This document shows, in pieces, positions 48,111 through 56,768 of a DNA stretch of 64,000 nucleotides (within the stretch, counting starts at the first letter, position 1; every line of letters begins with the position of its first letter). Where the stretch lies: the NCBI GenBank assembly GCA_016708905.1, contig JADJEV010000003.1, positions 620,001 through 684,000 on the forward strand, in the 5' to 3' direction. A model generated the notes under the pieces. The model searched no databases. It saw nothing but the letters and a program-made list of their open reading frames with translations, and was not told the DNA's origin. The DNA is from Candidatus Methylophosphatis roskildensis (GTDB taxonomy: Bacteria; Pseudomonadota; Gammaproteobacteria; Burkholderiales; Rhodocyclaceae). A program made the translations under genes and the position numbers.

Positions 48111-48881
48111 TTACTCGGGATGGGTAGCTTTGGCAAGTCGGCTGGCGGCCTCTTTGAGGCGATAGCTTTTGCCGCGGAACTCGAGCAGGACGCTGCGGTG
48201 CAGGAGGCGGTCGAGGATGGCGGTGGTGAGGGCGGCGTCGCCGAGAAACTTGTGCCAATCCTCGATGATGCGGTTTGAGGTGATGAGCGAGCTGCGTCGC
48301 AGCTTGTAGCGCTTGTGCAGGATCGATTGCAGGGCGTCGGCGGCCTCGGCCGGGAGGTGGCGGGCCAGGAACAAGTCGTCGAGCACCAGCAGGTCGGCGT
48401 CGATGACGGGCTTGAGCAGCTTGCGCTTGTCGGCGCTCGCGCCCTGAGCGAGATTGGCGAGCAGCTCATCGGCTTCGCCGTAGAGCACGCGCAGCCCCGA
48501 GCGCAGCGCCGAATAGGCGATCGCCTTGGCGATGTGGCTCTTCCCGGTGCCGGGCTGACCGATCAGCAGTGCGCTGTCGCCCTCGGCGATGAACTTCAGG
48601 GTATGCAGCTCGAAGCAGGTGCGCTTGGGGATCTTGGGGTTGTAGCCCCAGTCGAATTCCGCCAGCGAAGCGCGCTCCTCGAGCCCGGAGAGCTGGTAGC
48701 GGCGCTCCAGTAGGCGAGACTGGCGCCGGTCCAGCTCATCCTGGAGCAGGGCCGAGAAGGTCTCGAGAAACGACAGGCTGGAAGCCTGGGACTCGATCAG
48801 GCGCGTCTCCAGGGTGGCACGCACGCCCGACAGGCGCAGCTGTTTGAGGGTTTTTTCGATTTCCATCATGCTCATGCTCAT
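48111..48881 (-). CDS. istB: IS21 helper ATPase IstB
   Basis: 256 residues from ATG 48881 behind AGGAGA. A DnaC-like AAA+ ATPase: MMEIEKTLKQLRLSGVRATL at the start, Walker A LIGQPGTGKSHIAKAIA, Walker B ADLLVLDDLFLA and the sensor region SSLITSNRIIEDWHKFLGD. IstB assembles on DNA and activates the IstA transposase. An in-frame upstream ATG at 49172 overlaps the istA stop (ATGA) and would add 97 Pro/Arg-rich residues; the shorter start has the better ribosome site. Confidence 0.93.
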   Translation of the reverse strand: MSMSMMEIEKTLKQLRLSGVRATLETRLIESQASSLSFLETFSALLQDELDRRQSRLLERRYQLSGLEERASLAEFDWGYNPKIPKRTCFELHTLKFIAEGDSALLIGQPGTGKSHIAKAIAYSALRSGLRVLYGEADELLANLAQGASADKRKLLKPVIDADLLVLDDLFLARHLPAEAADALQSILHKRYKLRRSSLITSNRIIEDWHKFLGDAALTTAILDRLLHRSVLLEFRGKSYRLKEAASRLAKATHPE

Positions 48882-49168
48882 GGCTTGGGGTCTCCTGGAC
48901 GGTGGGTAATGGGTGGTATCGGTGCTGGGCGTGCGCGGGCGTTGAGCTTGGACGCCGCGGGTTTGTCGGCGTTGAGCCCGGCGTGGCGGCGGTTCCGTCA
49001 AGGGCGGGCGAGGGGTTTTCTCGCCCGGCGCAGCGCACCCTTGACGGCGACCGGAGAAATACGCTCCTGGCGGGTTGGCAGGCAGTTCTTTCGCCTGCCG
49101 GCCTGCCTTACGGCGAGTGCAGGGGTTTGGGGGCGGCGCCCCCAAGGTGTTGCGAGTGCACCGCGTAC

Positions 49169-50848
49169 TCATGCGCAGTCCTGCGCTTGTGGTTCGCCCA
49201 GCGGTGGCTGCACGCGCTCGGTTGCCTGTGAGGGTGCGGGCGTATCGGGCGCCAACGGCTCCGTGCCGACACTGCGGTTGAAGAACGCGGCATACTCGGC
49301 GGGATCACGGATGAGCTCGTGCTGCTGGGTGAGCGGCGAGCCAGCGTCACCCAGGGGCAATTCCGGCTGGGTTCCATCGAGCCGGGCGATGGCCTGAGCG
49401 AGCAGTTGCTCAGCGATCGCGCGCACGGCCTTGTAGGCGTGGATGTGGCGGGCGAGCGCGCTGGCGGCTGCCTGCTCCAGGATGCAGGCCGGATAGCGCG
49501 GGTGCAGCCCCACGATACCCCACATGCTCTTCTGCGCCTCGCGCCCACGTTGCTCGAACAACGCGCGACACAGCGCGTGGGTGTGGGGGCCGATGTGCTC
49601 GGCGCGCTTGAGGATCTGGTGTGTCTGGCGGGAGGGGTTGAACAGGCGCTCGGCATCGGGCAGTTCGACTGCGCCCTTGCGCCTCGCGCGCGTATGGCGG
49701 CGGATCAGCGCCAGCGTGTGCAGGTCGCGGATCTCGATCTCGTGCTCATAGAGGCGGACCAACACCTCGGCGCCGATCGGGGCCGGGCGCGCGGCATACC
49801 AGGCGCTGTCAACCTGAACGGTGGTGTCGTCCTGCACCGTGCGCGTGCCCTCCTCGAAGTAGCGGAAGCCCTCGATAGGCAACGCCTTGAGGTGGGCGCG
49901 CTCCTCCTGGAACATCTCCTCGACCTGGCGCTTGGCCCGGCCGTGAATGCGCTGGGCCGCCCACTTCTCTTCCCAATGCATGAGAAAGGCGTTTTGCGCC
50001 TCGATCGATTCGAAGCGCCGCCCCGCCAGAGCCGTGGCCTGGGTGTGCTGGATCGCGTTTTCCACGGACCCTTTTCGGTTCGGATCACGAACGCGGGCCG
50101 GATCGGCCACGACCGCGTAATGGGCGAGCATCGCCGCGTACAGGCGGTTCAGTTGCGGCTCGTAGATGTCCGGGCGGATGACGCCCTCTTTCAGGTTATC
50201 GAGCACCACGTACTGGCAGCAACCGCCGAAGTAGCGGAAGGCCTGCTCGTGAAGCCACGCCCACACCTGGCTGCTCGACTTCCACACCACCTGCCGATAC
50301 GAGCGGCGCGAGTAGCGAAGCGTCATCACGAACAGCCGCGGTTTGCGATACCGGCCGCTCGGATGAAGCGTGGGCGCGCCCTCGCCGTAGTCGACCTGTG
50401 CCTCTTCCCCGGGCAGGAACTCCAGCCGGTCGAATTGCTCCGGCGCCTGGGTGCGCAGCGCCCGGCAGAAGCGCTTGACGCTGTTGTAGCGGCCCTCGAA
50501 GCCAAAGCGATCCACCAGATCCTGGTAGATCGCCATGGCGTTGCGACCCAAACGCACCTGCGCCTCGATCCATGCCCGGTGCGGCTCGCAGGCTGAACGG
50601 GCGTGCGCAGGTAGCCGCAGCGGGGATGGATCGGGCGCCAGCGCCGGTGGCCAGGGTGGAGGAATTTGAACGGCCAGCCCGGGCGAGCCGGTGGCCATGG
50701 GGGAATTTGCCTCGGCTTCGGTCTCCTGGGCAAGCTTGCGGATCGTCTTACGATCGATCCCCGTCTTGCGCCAGATCTCGCGCTGCGAGACCCCGTTCTG
50801 CAGCAGCGTTACGACCGTGCTCTTCTGATGCGGCTTCAAGACATTCAC
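49169..50848 (-). CDS. istA: IS21 transposase IstA
   Basis: 559 residues. The N-terminal helix-turn-helix reads VVTLLQNGVSQREIWRKTGI. The integrase-type catalytic core includes GEEAQVDYGEGAPTLHPSGR with the first Asp, YVVLDNLKEGVIRPDIYEPQ with the second, and the NRKGSVENAIQHTQ region with the catalytic Glu. A C-terminal beta-barrel-like part follows. Works with IstB in cut-and-paste transposition. Intact and of normal length. The start codon lies just inside the right end of the element. Confidence 0.93.
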   Translation of the reverse strand: MNVLKPHQKSTVVTLLQNGVSQREIWRKTGIDRKTIRKLAQETEAEANSPMATGSPGLAVQIPPPWPPALAPDPSPLRLPAHARSACEPHRAWIEAQVRLGRNAMAIYQDLVDRFGFEGRYNSVKRFCRALRTQAPEQFDRLEFLPGEEAQVDYGEGAPTLHPSGRYRKPRLFVMTLRYSRRSYRQVVWKSSSQVWAWLHEQAFRYFGGCCQYVVLDNLKEGVIRPDIYEPQLNRLYAAMLAHYAVVADPARVRDPNRKGSVENAIQHTQATALAGRRFESIEAQNAFLMHWEEKWAAQRIHGRAKRQVEEMFQEERAHLKALPIEGFRYFEEGTRTVQDDTTVQVDSAWYAARPAPIGAEVLVRLYEHEIEIRDLHTLALIRRHTRARRKGAVELPDAERLFNPSRQTHQILKRAEHIGPHTHALCRALFEQRGREAQKSMWGIVGLHPRYPACILEQAAASALARHIHAYKAVRAIAEQLLAQAIARLDGTQPELPLGDAGSPLTQQHELIRDPAEYAAFFNRSVGTEPLAPDTPAPSQATERVQPPLGEPQAQDCA

Positions 50849-51000
50849 CTCCTCTACCCCCCGTTGGAATCGAGGGGCGATGATGTCCTGTCCGCGCCAC
50901 CACCAACATTGCCGACAATTAGGTCATCGGCATGCACCTGGGTGGGGGATTTTCAAGTGGCCACAAGTGGAGGAGTTTGGGTGGCCGCCGGGGCTGATAT

Positions 51001-51218
51001 ACAAGATCGGGTCGCGGCGGAACTGGGCGAGAATCACCTTTCTTATCCTATTTGTTGTTGGCGTTCCCTTATCGCTTTTGCCACTCCTTCAGTCTCTCTC
51101 TGCGACGCCCGTTTCTGGATTACTCGGCGTAGTTCAATTGCTTGGGCAGGTCGTTGCTCTTGTGATGCTGTTTCGCGGGACATCGAACGCGTGGTTCCGT
51201 ACGCCAAAGGCCGCGTGA
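51001..51218 (+). pseudogene. Small membrane protein, 3' part (split by IS21)
   Basis: Continuation of the gene at 47839: YKIGSRRNWARITFLILFVV, GVPLSLLPLLQSLSATPVSG, LLGVVQLLGQVVALVMLFRG and the end TSNAWFRTPKAA. The frame through the duplicated CTGATAT fits perfectly (WFLI-YKIG). Two hydrophobic segments are visible. Confidence 0.75.
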
Positions 51219-51541
51219 GAGAACTTTGCTCACGAGTCGCCAAATGCGGCGATAAGCGATGCTCTGGGACCCGCATGGACACCGGGCTTTCTGCGGTGGT
51301 TCCGGTCGTTTGGACAGTCACCGGGGTGGAATAAGCTAAGGCCGGTGGTTGGGTGATGGTTTTGACTTTCCCGGATTTTATACGGATTGAATCGAGCGCT
51401 GTGGAGCTTGTGGGCAGCCGCCGGCCTGTGGGCGGGCGGTGGGAAACGCAGCGCGTTTTCCACGGGCCGTCCATAGGATTGCGCGCAGCGCAAAGGCGGG
51501 GATCGGCGCAGCCGACTGTCCACAAATCCACAGTGCATGGC
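51219..51541. other. Non-coding end region of an IS3-type remnant
   Basis: GC-rich with local palindromes (GTGGGAAACGCAGCGCGTTT, then TCCACGGGC near 51448-51475). No gene recognised. It probably belongs to the 3' end of the IS3-type remnant on the minus strand. Confidence 0.35.
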
Positions 51542-51660
51542 TCAGGCCGCCTTGGCCGCACTGGCTGCGAGCTGGCCGAAGTACGCTTCATCCGGCGTCT
51601 GCCAGTCCAACGACTGATGCGGTCGCCGACGGTTGTACAAATCATCAATCGAACACCCAT
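51542..51660 (-). pseudogene. IS3-family transposase C-terminal fragment
   Basis: Minus strand: SIDDLYNRRRPHQSLDWQTP, DEAYFGQLAASAAKAA and a stop at 51542. This is the standard C-terminus of the IS3-group integrase-type OrfB. Everything upstream is missing. Confidence 0.75.
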
Positions 51661-51669
51661 AGTACCGAA

Positions 51670-51888
51670 TCCCGAGAAGTTCTCTATCCCTGGCATCCGT
51701 GGTTCGGCCGCGTCGTGTGGATCTACGCGAAGCGGGACCGTCATGGGCGGATGGTGGCCCAGTGCGGATTGGAGCCGCAGCAAGAGCGTCGCGGCGTCGA
51801 AGTGCCGATGTGGATGTTCGACACGGCCGTGTGCTGTCAGATGCGCCTGGTGTCGAATACGGAAATAAATGACAATTTGACGAAATAA
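51670..51888 (+). pseudogene. Possible DUF5372-like small protein remnant
   Basis: A plus-strand frame LYPWHPWFGRVVWIYAKRDR, RMVAQCGLEPQQERRGVEVP and MWMFDTAVCCQMRLVS runs into the start of miniature element 3. The HPxxG and final MWM/W-type pattern recalls small proteins that accompany certain integrase-bearing elements. No start codon with a ribosome site. Weak assignment. Confidence 0.3.
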
Positions 51889-52148
51889 TCTGACAACGAA
51901 GCCGACTTTGGGTGCCAATACCTGATGCTTGACAGAGGCGGCAACCACTCTTAGCCGTTGTCACCGAGTTCCGGCAAACAGCGACACATTGCCAGAAATT
52001 GCCGTCAAATCTTGGTCAGCGTTGTTCGGCCGCAACATCCAAGAAAAGCGCTCCAACTATCCCGAAGTGCGCGCCATTGCTGGAGACGAGCCGGATTGGG
52101 CATTGTCAGTTATTGCCGGCAAATTGTCATTTATTTCCGTATTCGACA
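51851..52148. mobile_element. Miniature inverted-repeat element 3
   Basis: The ends read TGTCGAATACGGAAATAAAT then GACAATTTG and a second box (TGACAA) 21 bases later; the right end is the inverse with few mismatches. 298 bp. The interior differs from elements 1 and 2 and has no gene. It abuts the truncated PcfJ-like gene. Confidence 0.65.
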
Positions 52149-53536
52149 CCTATGCACTCGATCTCCGATGCCGAGAGCGCCGGCTGGTCAGACGCGCATT
52201 GCGGAGCTTTGTTGCAGCGCTCGATCCGGTGGCTCGAGAACTTCATGCACGGACGCGCTCGATTTCGTGTGGGGCATACAACTGGTTGGTGGGGACGAAC
52301 GGCCTCTCGCGTGAGCGGCGACTGCAATCCCTTGACGTGTTGCCCTGCATCGTCGGATTGGCCGCCTCCAAGGCGCCACGGGAGCTCGGAGCCGTGGTTG
52401 ATCAAGGCCGGCCGTTGATTCCAGCGCTGGCCAACGTCTGTACAGTGCCGGAGCGCGGAGTGCGCGCGCTGGTGGGGGTGCGACCGCATTGGCTGGGACA
52501 TGCCGGCGAGCGCATCCAGCTGCACGCGCGGCGACTCGCCTCATTGGAGGCCAATGCGATTCCGCACACCGCGGACCAATGGCGTGGCTTTGCTGAGATG
52601 TCGATGCTGCTGGCGGGACTGGAAGGCGTGTTTCTCCGCACCCGGCGCCCGGCGCTGGCGGAGATGTTCCGTCGCTCGGGATTAGTCTTCTTGCATCGGT
52701 GGGCGCGAAACGGCTGGCGCAAGCGTTTCAGTCGCGGCGAAAGACGCTGGGCGATGGAACGCGATGTCACAGGCGCGCGCGATTTCATCAATGCCGTGAC
52801 CGCGGCTGTCGGACCAGTGCCCAGCAAGCCCAAAACCGTGCTTGAAGTGATAGAGGAATTTTATGGCGCGGGGCAATTGATCAAGCTAGCCGAGGACTGG
52901 CACAGCGAGCCGTCGCGTGTGAGCGCTGCGGCCATCGCCCCCCAAGCCGCCCCGTTGCTGGTAGCCCTCGCCGGGCTATCGCCGCTGCGACTGATCGAGG
53001 TATCGCAGCGCTGGCATCAGGCCTGCTCGCACCCCGTGGCGGACGATGCGGCTGCGTATGAACACATCACGTGGCCAGCCCTGTGTCCGGCATGGAGGCA
53101 TGGAGCCGTCACCATCCGGGAGCTTGTCACGGTACGCGAACTCGCGCGCGAAGGCGCTGAACTGCGGCACTGTGTCGGCAGTTATGACTACCTTTGTCTG
53201 CGGAGCAATGCTCACGTATTCGCGTTAGAGGATGACGCGGGCGGGCGCTCAACGCTGGCTGTATCTGTTGCGTCACGAGAGCTCGCGCGATTCGAGGTGA
53301 GTAGCGTTGAACACCGCGGCATTCGCAATGAAACCCCACCCCAAGTTCATGCGGCGGCAAAACACGCGTTTCTTGTGGCACTGAACAGCGAAGCCTTTCG
53401 GGCGGCGCGCGAGGTATGCTGCAGCCAGGGAGCAATCCGCGAGCGCCTTTGGAAAGAGATCAGTGCGTGGCGTCGCGCCAATGCGCAGGCGGCGTTGAGA
53501 CGGAGTCTGCCACAATCTCTGGAAATCCTTCTCTAA
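52149..53536 (+). pseudogene. PcfJ-like protein, 5' end replaced by miniature element
   Basis: An open frame of about 460 residues after the element, without a good start codon (the frame continues upstream only through the element, to TTG 51929). The N-terminal part is helical (RSFVAALDPVARELHARTRS; AEMSMLLAGLEGVFLRTRRP). The C-terminal 150 residues carry the PcfJ hallmark REGAELRHCVGSYDYLCLRS with the following NAHVFALEDDAGGRSTLAVS. PcfJ-like proteins are found on conjugative elements and phages; their function is unresolved. The gene is probably truncated at the 5' side. Confidence 0.65.
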
Positions 53537-53726
53537 TCGGATACGAAGGGAGTGCTCGCGCACACGCAAGATTGACCCGCTTCACCGAGATCAAACATTC
53601 CCGCCCATGTGTCGTGCAGGTCGAGCGCCGGCCCCAGGGGAAAGCCGCAGATCGCGGTCTACTCGACTTATTTTCCGCAAATCGAGGTTACAATCTAGCG
53701 CGAATTTCCCGCCTATTCTCGTCCTA

Positions 53727-53750
53727 GAGAGCGTGCAAAACCGGGGGAGG
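53727..53750 (+). mobile_element. Solitary ISKra4 terminal repeat
   Basis: GAGAGCGTGCAAAACC followed by GGGGGAGG, one mismatch from the 24-base end of the ISKra4 element at 13221. No transposase is attached. Confidence 0.65.
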
Positions 53751-53887
53751 TTCATCCGCGAGGGCCAAAGTAAGTGCCATTCTCGTTAGGGCCGCGGAGA
53801 AACCGGAACGTATTGGCTTCGGGTCTGATCGACTTAGGCAGTGCGGGAACGATTCAAACGGCAGCCAAAAGGGGAGACATGAGCGGC

Positions 53888-53975
53888 CCCCCGTACAGCC
53901 CGGATCGCTCGCCTTGCCCGGCAACAATGCTGCTATCCGCTCGAACTGATCATCACGCAACCACACACGTACCAT
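53888..53975 (-). pseudogene. IS5-family (IS427 group) transposase N-terminal fragment
   Basis: Minus strand: MVRVWLRDDQFERIAALLPG followed by KASDPGCTG, the usual opening of IS427-type transposases, then unrelated text. Confidence 0.6.
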
Positions 53976-54118
53976 CCTGACCACGCCCAAAAGTCAGGAT
54001 ATGACCATAAATCAAGTGCTGGGAACAGCCCCTGTGCGACCGATTGACTGCGAACGACTTATTCGTAGAAAAACACCGTTGGCATTTTGAACTAGAGTTG
54101 ATTGTCAACACGCCCTAG

Positions 54119-54565
54119 ATGAATATGGCGCCCCTCAAACCCAGAATCCTATTGATCGAGGATGATCCTGGCCGAATCGCCACGTTCAGGTCGTGGTTAG
54201 AGGGGTCGGAATTTGTCTTGATTGAAGCCAGTTCTGGCGGGCGCGCAGCCGGCGTACTCAAAAGAGGCATGACAGAAGGGATCGCCGGCATCTGCCTCGA
54301 CAACGATCTCGAAAAGCAACCGGTTACCCAAAGCGACTTGAGCTTGAGCGGCTCTATGCTCATCAACGCAATCACTCAGTCGGTTCCTCGCTTTGTGCCG
54401 ATTCTGATCCACAGCATGAACGATCAGAAACCCCCGCGCATGGAGAAATCGCTCAAGAGCGCGGGGTTCAGCGTCACGCGCATTCGTATGGCGATCCTGA
54501 CGCGCGAACGATTTCAGGTATGGCTGGAAGACGTGCGCGAATACTGGGAGGACATGAATTACTGA
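54119..54565 (+). CDS. Cyclic-phosphate-processing receiver-like protein
   Basis: 148 residues from ATG 54119. A receiver (CheY-like) fold: KPRILLIEDDPGRIATFRSW with an acidic pair, GICLDNDLEKQ where the phosphoacceptor Asp is expected, then ILIHSMNDQKPPRMEKSLKS. The IHSMN motif is typical of the cREC group (receiver domains predicted to process cyclic phosphates in RNA metabolism) rather than of normal response regulators. No output domain. It stands alone between IS relics; no RNA-repair gene is adjacent. The assignment is from motif memory. Confidence 0.65.
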   Translation: MNMAPLKPRILLIEDDPGRIATFRSWLEGSEFVLIEASSGGRAAGVLKRGMTEGIAGICLDNDLEKQPVTQSDLSLSGSMLINAITQSVPRFVPILIHSMNDQKPPRMEKSLKSAGFSVTRIRMAILTRERFQVWLEDVREYWEDMNY

Positions 54566-54639
54566 TACGCTGCGCAGACATAGTCAAACAACCTCCCTGT
54601 GCTCCGCTATCAATGCGCCTGTGGGGTGCGAACTCTTAA

Positions 54640-54825
54640 TCAACCGGCAATCGGCGTCTCGCACAACTCGCGACAGTGCTGTTTCCACCCGTAGAAAGCG
54701 AGCTGTGCCGGCGCGGGCGCGCCCGCACGTTTCACCGGCGTCTCACCGTCGAAGGATCGATGAACGAAGTGGGCGTTGTAGCACGCCTTGAACTCGTCGC
54801 GTATGGGCGTGAGAGCGACTGCGTT
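54640..54825 (-). pseudogene. IS481-like transposase C-terminal fragment
   Basis: Minus strand: FKACYNAHFVHRSFDGETPV, KRAGAPAPAQLAFYGWKQHC and RELCETPIAG followed by a stop. This is the C-terminus of an integrase-type transposase (IS481-like). The upstream text is out of frame or missing. Confidence 0.65.
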
Positions 54826-55193
54826 CCATGTGGGCGAGGGCCCTCGGATCGGATAGGATTGTCGTCCGACAAAGGCTGATCGATTCTGCAGCAGACGAGT
54901 GCAGAGTGAGCGAGCACGCCGGGCTTGCGGCGCACGAAGAGGAGTTATCCACCGGCCATCCACCGTTTTTGTGGATAAGCCGTCGGTGCGGCCGCGCGTC
55001 AGGTACCGCGCCCGACTTCTGTGACTCGCTCGGGAATGCCGGATTGATCGTTTCCTAGAAGTGGGCGAAGAGTGCGTGGCAAGCCAAAGCCCGGGCCGGG
55101 TAGTTCCTGTGCGCGAAGCGACAATCAAGCAAAGTTGACAAACGCAGGTGGTGTGAGAACGTTTCACTATATGGGCGCAACAAAGAGACATAC
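54826..55193. other. Spacer with TTATCCAC motifs
   Basis: Holds TTATCCACC at 54945 and an inverted TTATCCACA at 54970-54978; otherwise no recognised gene. Probably the outer end of the IS481-like relic. Confidence 0.35.
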
Positions 55194-55502
55194 GTGATCG
55201 CTAACCTTGGGCAAATCGCAATCGTCCTCGTGCTGCTGTCACTTGGCTCCGGCATCACGCGTGGAACGGCCGAACTTATTTCGAATCATCGGATTGGCAC
55301 CGCTGTCGAGGCGATCGTTTTCGCAATGCTGGTGATGGCCGCCACCACGGCGGTGGTGCTTGTAGCGGACACATTCCTGTGCGCTGCGGTTGGGATCTTT
55401 TGGGTAGTCGGTTTTGTCTGTGTGTCCTCGACCGCTCGCGATCTCATGTCAACCGGGCAAACCGGACGACGAGAAGCGATCGGTCGTGATCCTCGACGGT
55501 GA
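55194..55502 (+). CDS. Small membrane protein, probably 3'-truncated
   Basis: 102 residues from GTG 55194. Three hydrophobic stretches: NLGQIAIVLVLLSLGSGITR, VEAIVFAMLVMAATTAVVLV and CAAVGIFWVVGFVCV. From about 55432 the DNA is an SRAP gene fragment, so the last 20 residues are foreign to the original gene. Family not recognised. Confidence 0.45.
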   Translation: MIANLGQIAIVLVLLSLGSGITRGTAELISNHRIGTAVEAIVFAMLVMAATTAVVLVADTFLCAAVGIFWVVGFVCVSSTARDLMSTGQTGRREAIGRDPRR

Positions 55503-55650
55503 CGAATGGGACGCCTGGCTCGATGCTCGCACGGACCTCGAAGTCAGATCGTTGTTGAGACCGTTCGACCCCGACCTGATGACAGCGTCCGCGGATCCGC
55601 GGACGCCGCCCAAGAAATCGGGATCTCCGCAGAACTCGGAGTCGGAATGA
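55432..55650 (+). pseudogene. SRAP (SOS response-associated peptidase) C-terminal fragment
   Basis: After a shift near 55455 the frame reads KPDDEKRSVVILDGDEWDAW, LDARTDLEVRSLLRPFDPDL, close to the C-terminus of the YedK/HMCES family that crosslinks to abasic DNA. The N-terminal catalytic cysteine part is absent. Inactive remnant. Confidence 0.65.
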
Positions 55651-55796
55651 GGCGTCTCGGCTTCATTGCGCTGGCCGCTGCGATTGGCTTTGCTGGGTCT
55701 GGGGAAGCCAAGACACCATCGGCGACGACATTAGAGTACCCGACTGGAATTGTCGCCGTGGTATGCTCAAGACCTGCAGTCAGAATAGGAACGATC

Positions 55797-56030
55797 ATGG
55801 CGAAAGCGAAGGCATCTCTGTCAAACGTCCGCAATATCAGGCAGTCGACCGGACTCAATCAGTCGGTCTTCTGGTCCAAGTTCGGGGTCACGCAAAGCGC
55901 CGGTTCTCGTTACGAGTCAGACCGGAGTCTGCCGGCACCATTGAAGCTTCTGATGCAGGCGTGGCTGGACAAAGTGATCGACGATGAGATGCTTGCAAAG
56001 CTGGCCGCCAAAGTTGCGAAGGCTGGCTAG
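55797..56030 (+). CDS. XRE-type helix-turn-helix regulator
   Basis: 77 residues from ATG 55797 (AATAGGA upstream). A compact Cro/CI-type DNA-binding domain: SNVRNIRQSTGLNQSVFWSK, FGVTQSAGSRYESDRSLPAP. The frame is open upstream to ATG 55647, where MRRLGFIALAAAIGFAGSGE looks like a signal peptide; I regard that as the start of a different, truncated secreted protein. The stop shares a CTAG with the convergent IHF-like gene. A likely regulator of the element-type genes to the right. Confidence 0.8.
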   Translation: MAKAKASLSNVRNIRQSTGLNQSVFWSKFGVTQSAGSRYESDRSLPAPLKLLMQAWLDKVIDDEMLAKLAAKVAKAG

Positions 56031-56338
56031 AGTGCTGCCGACCCGAGGAACGCGCGTTTGACGATCGCGCGCAACAGCTTGCCTGGCTTGAATCGCGGCA
56101 ATACCTTCTGCGGCACCGAAACCGCGTCGCCGGTTTTCGGATTTCTCCCCGCACGCGAACGCCGTTCGGATAACGAGAAACTGCCGAAGTCCCGGATCTC
56201 GATTCGGTTGCCGGCGGTGAGTGCGGCAGTGATGGCGCCCAAAATCTCAGAGACCGATGCCTCGGCATCCACCAGCTTGAGCTCGGGAAAACGGCGGGCA
56301 ATCCTCGATATGAGTTCGGATCTGGTCACGGGCGCCAT
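56027..56338 (-). CDS. IHF-beta/HU-family DNA-bending protein
   Basis: 103 residues from ATG 56338 (MAPVTRSELISRIARRFPEL). The family core is complete: IEIRDFGSFSLSERRSRAGR, NPKTGDAVSVPQKVLPRFKP and GKLLRAIVKR, including the Pro of the DNA-intercalating arm. It resembles IhfB but lies among mobile-element genes, so I take it as an accessory paralogue. Transcribed away from the OmpA-like gene and convergent with the XRE gene. Confidence 0.88.
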   Translation of the reverse strand: MAPVTRSELISRIARRFPELKLVDAEASVSEILGAITAALTAGNRIEIRDFGSFSLSERRSRAGRNPKTGDAVSVPQKVLPRFKPGKLLRAIVKRAFLGSAAL

Positions 56339-56377
56339 GCTACCATTTCGAGACCTGTACAAAACATCAGTCGACAG

Positions 56378-56617
56378 ATGACCATCTCCGCGCCGTGGCG
56401 GTTTTTCAAGCATGCGTACGGCCTCAGCAACGTCGTCCTGGATGCCGACAAGCGACTCTTGGCAGCCCAGGTTCCGATCTGTGCAGGGCCGTTGATGGCC
56501 GCGGCGCCAACGATGCTCGCGGTGCTCAAGAAGGTCGCGGCCAGACTGCCGGAAGGCGACGAGCTCGGGGATTTGGCGAGACGGGCGATCGCCCGGGCCA
56601 CTGTCGCGGTCGACTGA
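56378..56617 (+). CDS. Hypothetical protein, 79 residues
   Basis: ATG 56378; the product is helical with an Ala-rich middle (PICAGPLMAAAPTMLAVLKK; VAARLPEGDELGDLARRAIA). The RRAIARAT ending resembles small element-borne proteins, but no family is certain. Divergent from the IHF-like gene, 39 bases apart. Confidence 0.5.
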   Translation: MTISAPWRFFKHAYGLSNVVLDADKRLLAAQVPICAGPLMAAAPTMLAVLKKVAARLPEGDELGDLARRAIARATVAVD

Positions 56618-56678
56618 CAGGCCAGGCCGGACCGCCTCCTTCCGCGGCCGCGGACGCCGCGGAGACATGGCTGGCCTC

Positions 56679-56707
56679 GAAAACCCCCTTTTTTTGGGCC
56701 TATTCTC
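56679..56707 (+). promoter_or_regulatory. Promoter-like element A of the element module
   Basis: CGAAAA at 56679 and TATTCT at 56702 are 17 bases apart, with a run of T and GGG between and CTAGA just after. The same layout stands at 60139-60167 before the recombinase-like gene. Confidence 0.5.
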
Positions 56708-56768
56708 CCTAGAAATGCCGCCAGAAACGCGTAATCCTCGCGTCTGAACACGTCGAGCGGCTGTTCCG

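Larger units (their letters stand above)
48032..50993 (-). mobile_element. IS21-family insertion sequence
   Basis: A 2962-bp element with perfect CCCCGGCGGCCAC ends and an inner second repeat (TGTGGCCA followed by AAAATCCCCCA). It is flanked by a direct 7-base CTGATAT duplication (48025-48031 and 50994-51000). It carries intact istA and istB. Confidence 0.95.
53537..54118. other. Relic-filled spacer
   Basis: Contains a solitary ISKra4 end (53727) and an IS5 fragment (53888), listed separately. The remainder shows no gene. Confidence 0.4.

Noticed and set aside
54945..54978. Pair of TTATCCAC(C/A) sequences resembling DnaA boxes (replication origin)
   Set aside because: Only two boxes, no AT-rich unwinding region or initiator gene, and they lie at the edge of an IS481-like relic whose ends often contain this text.
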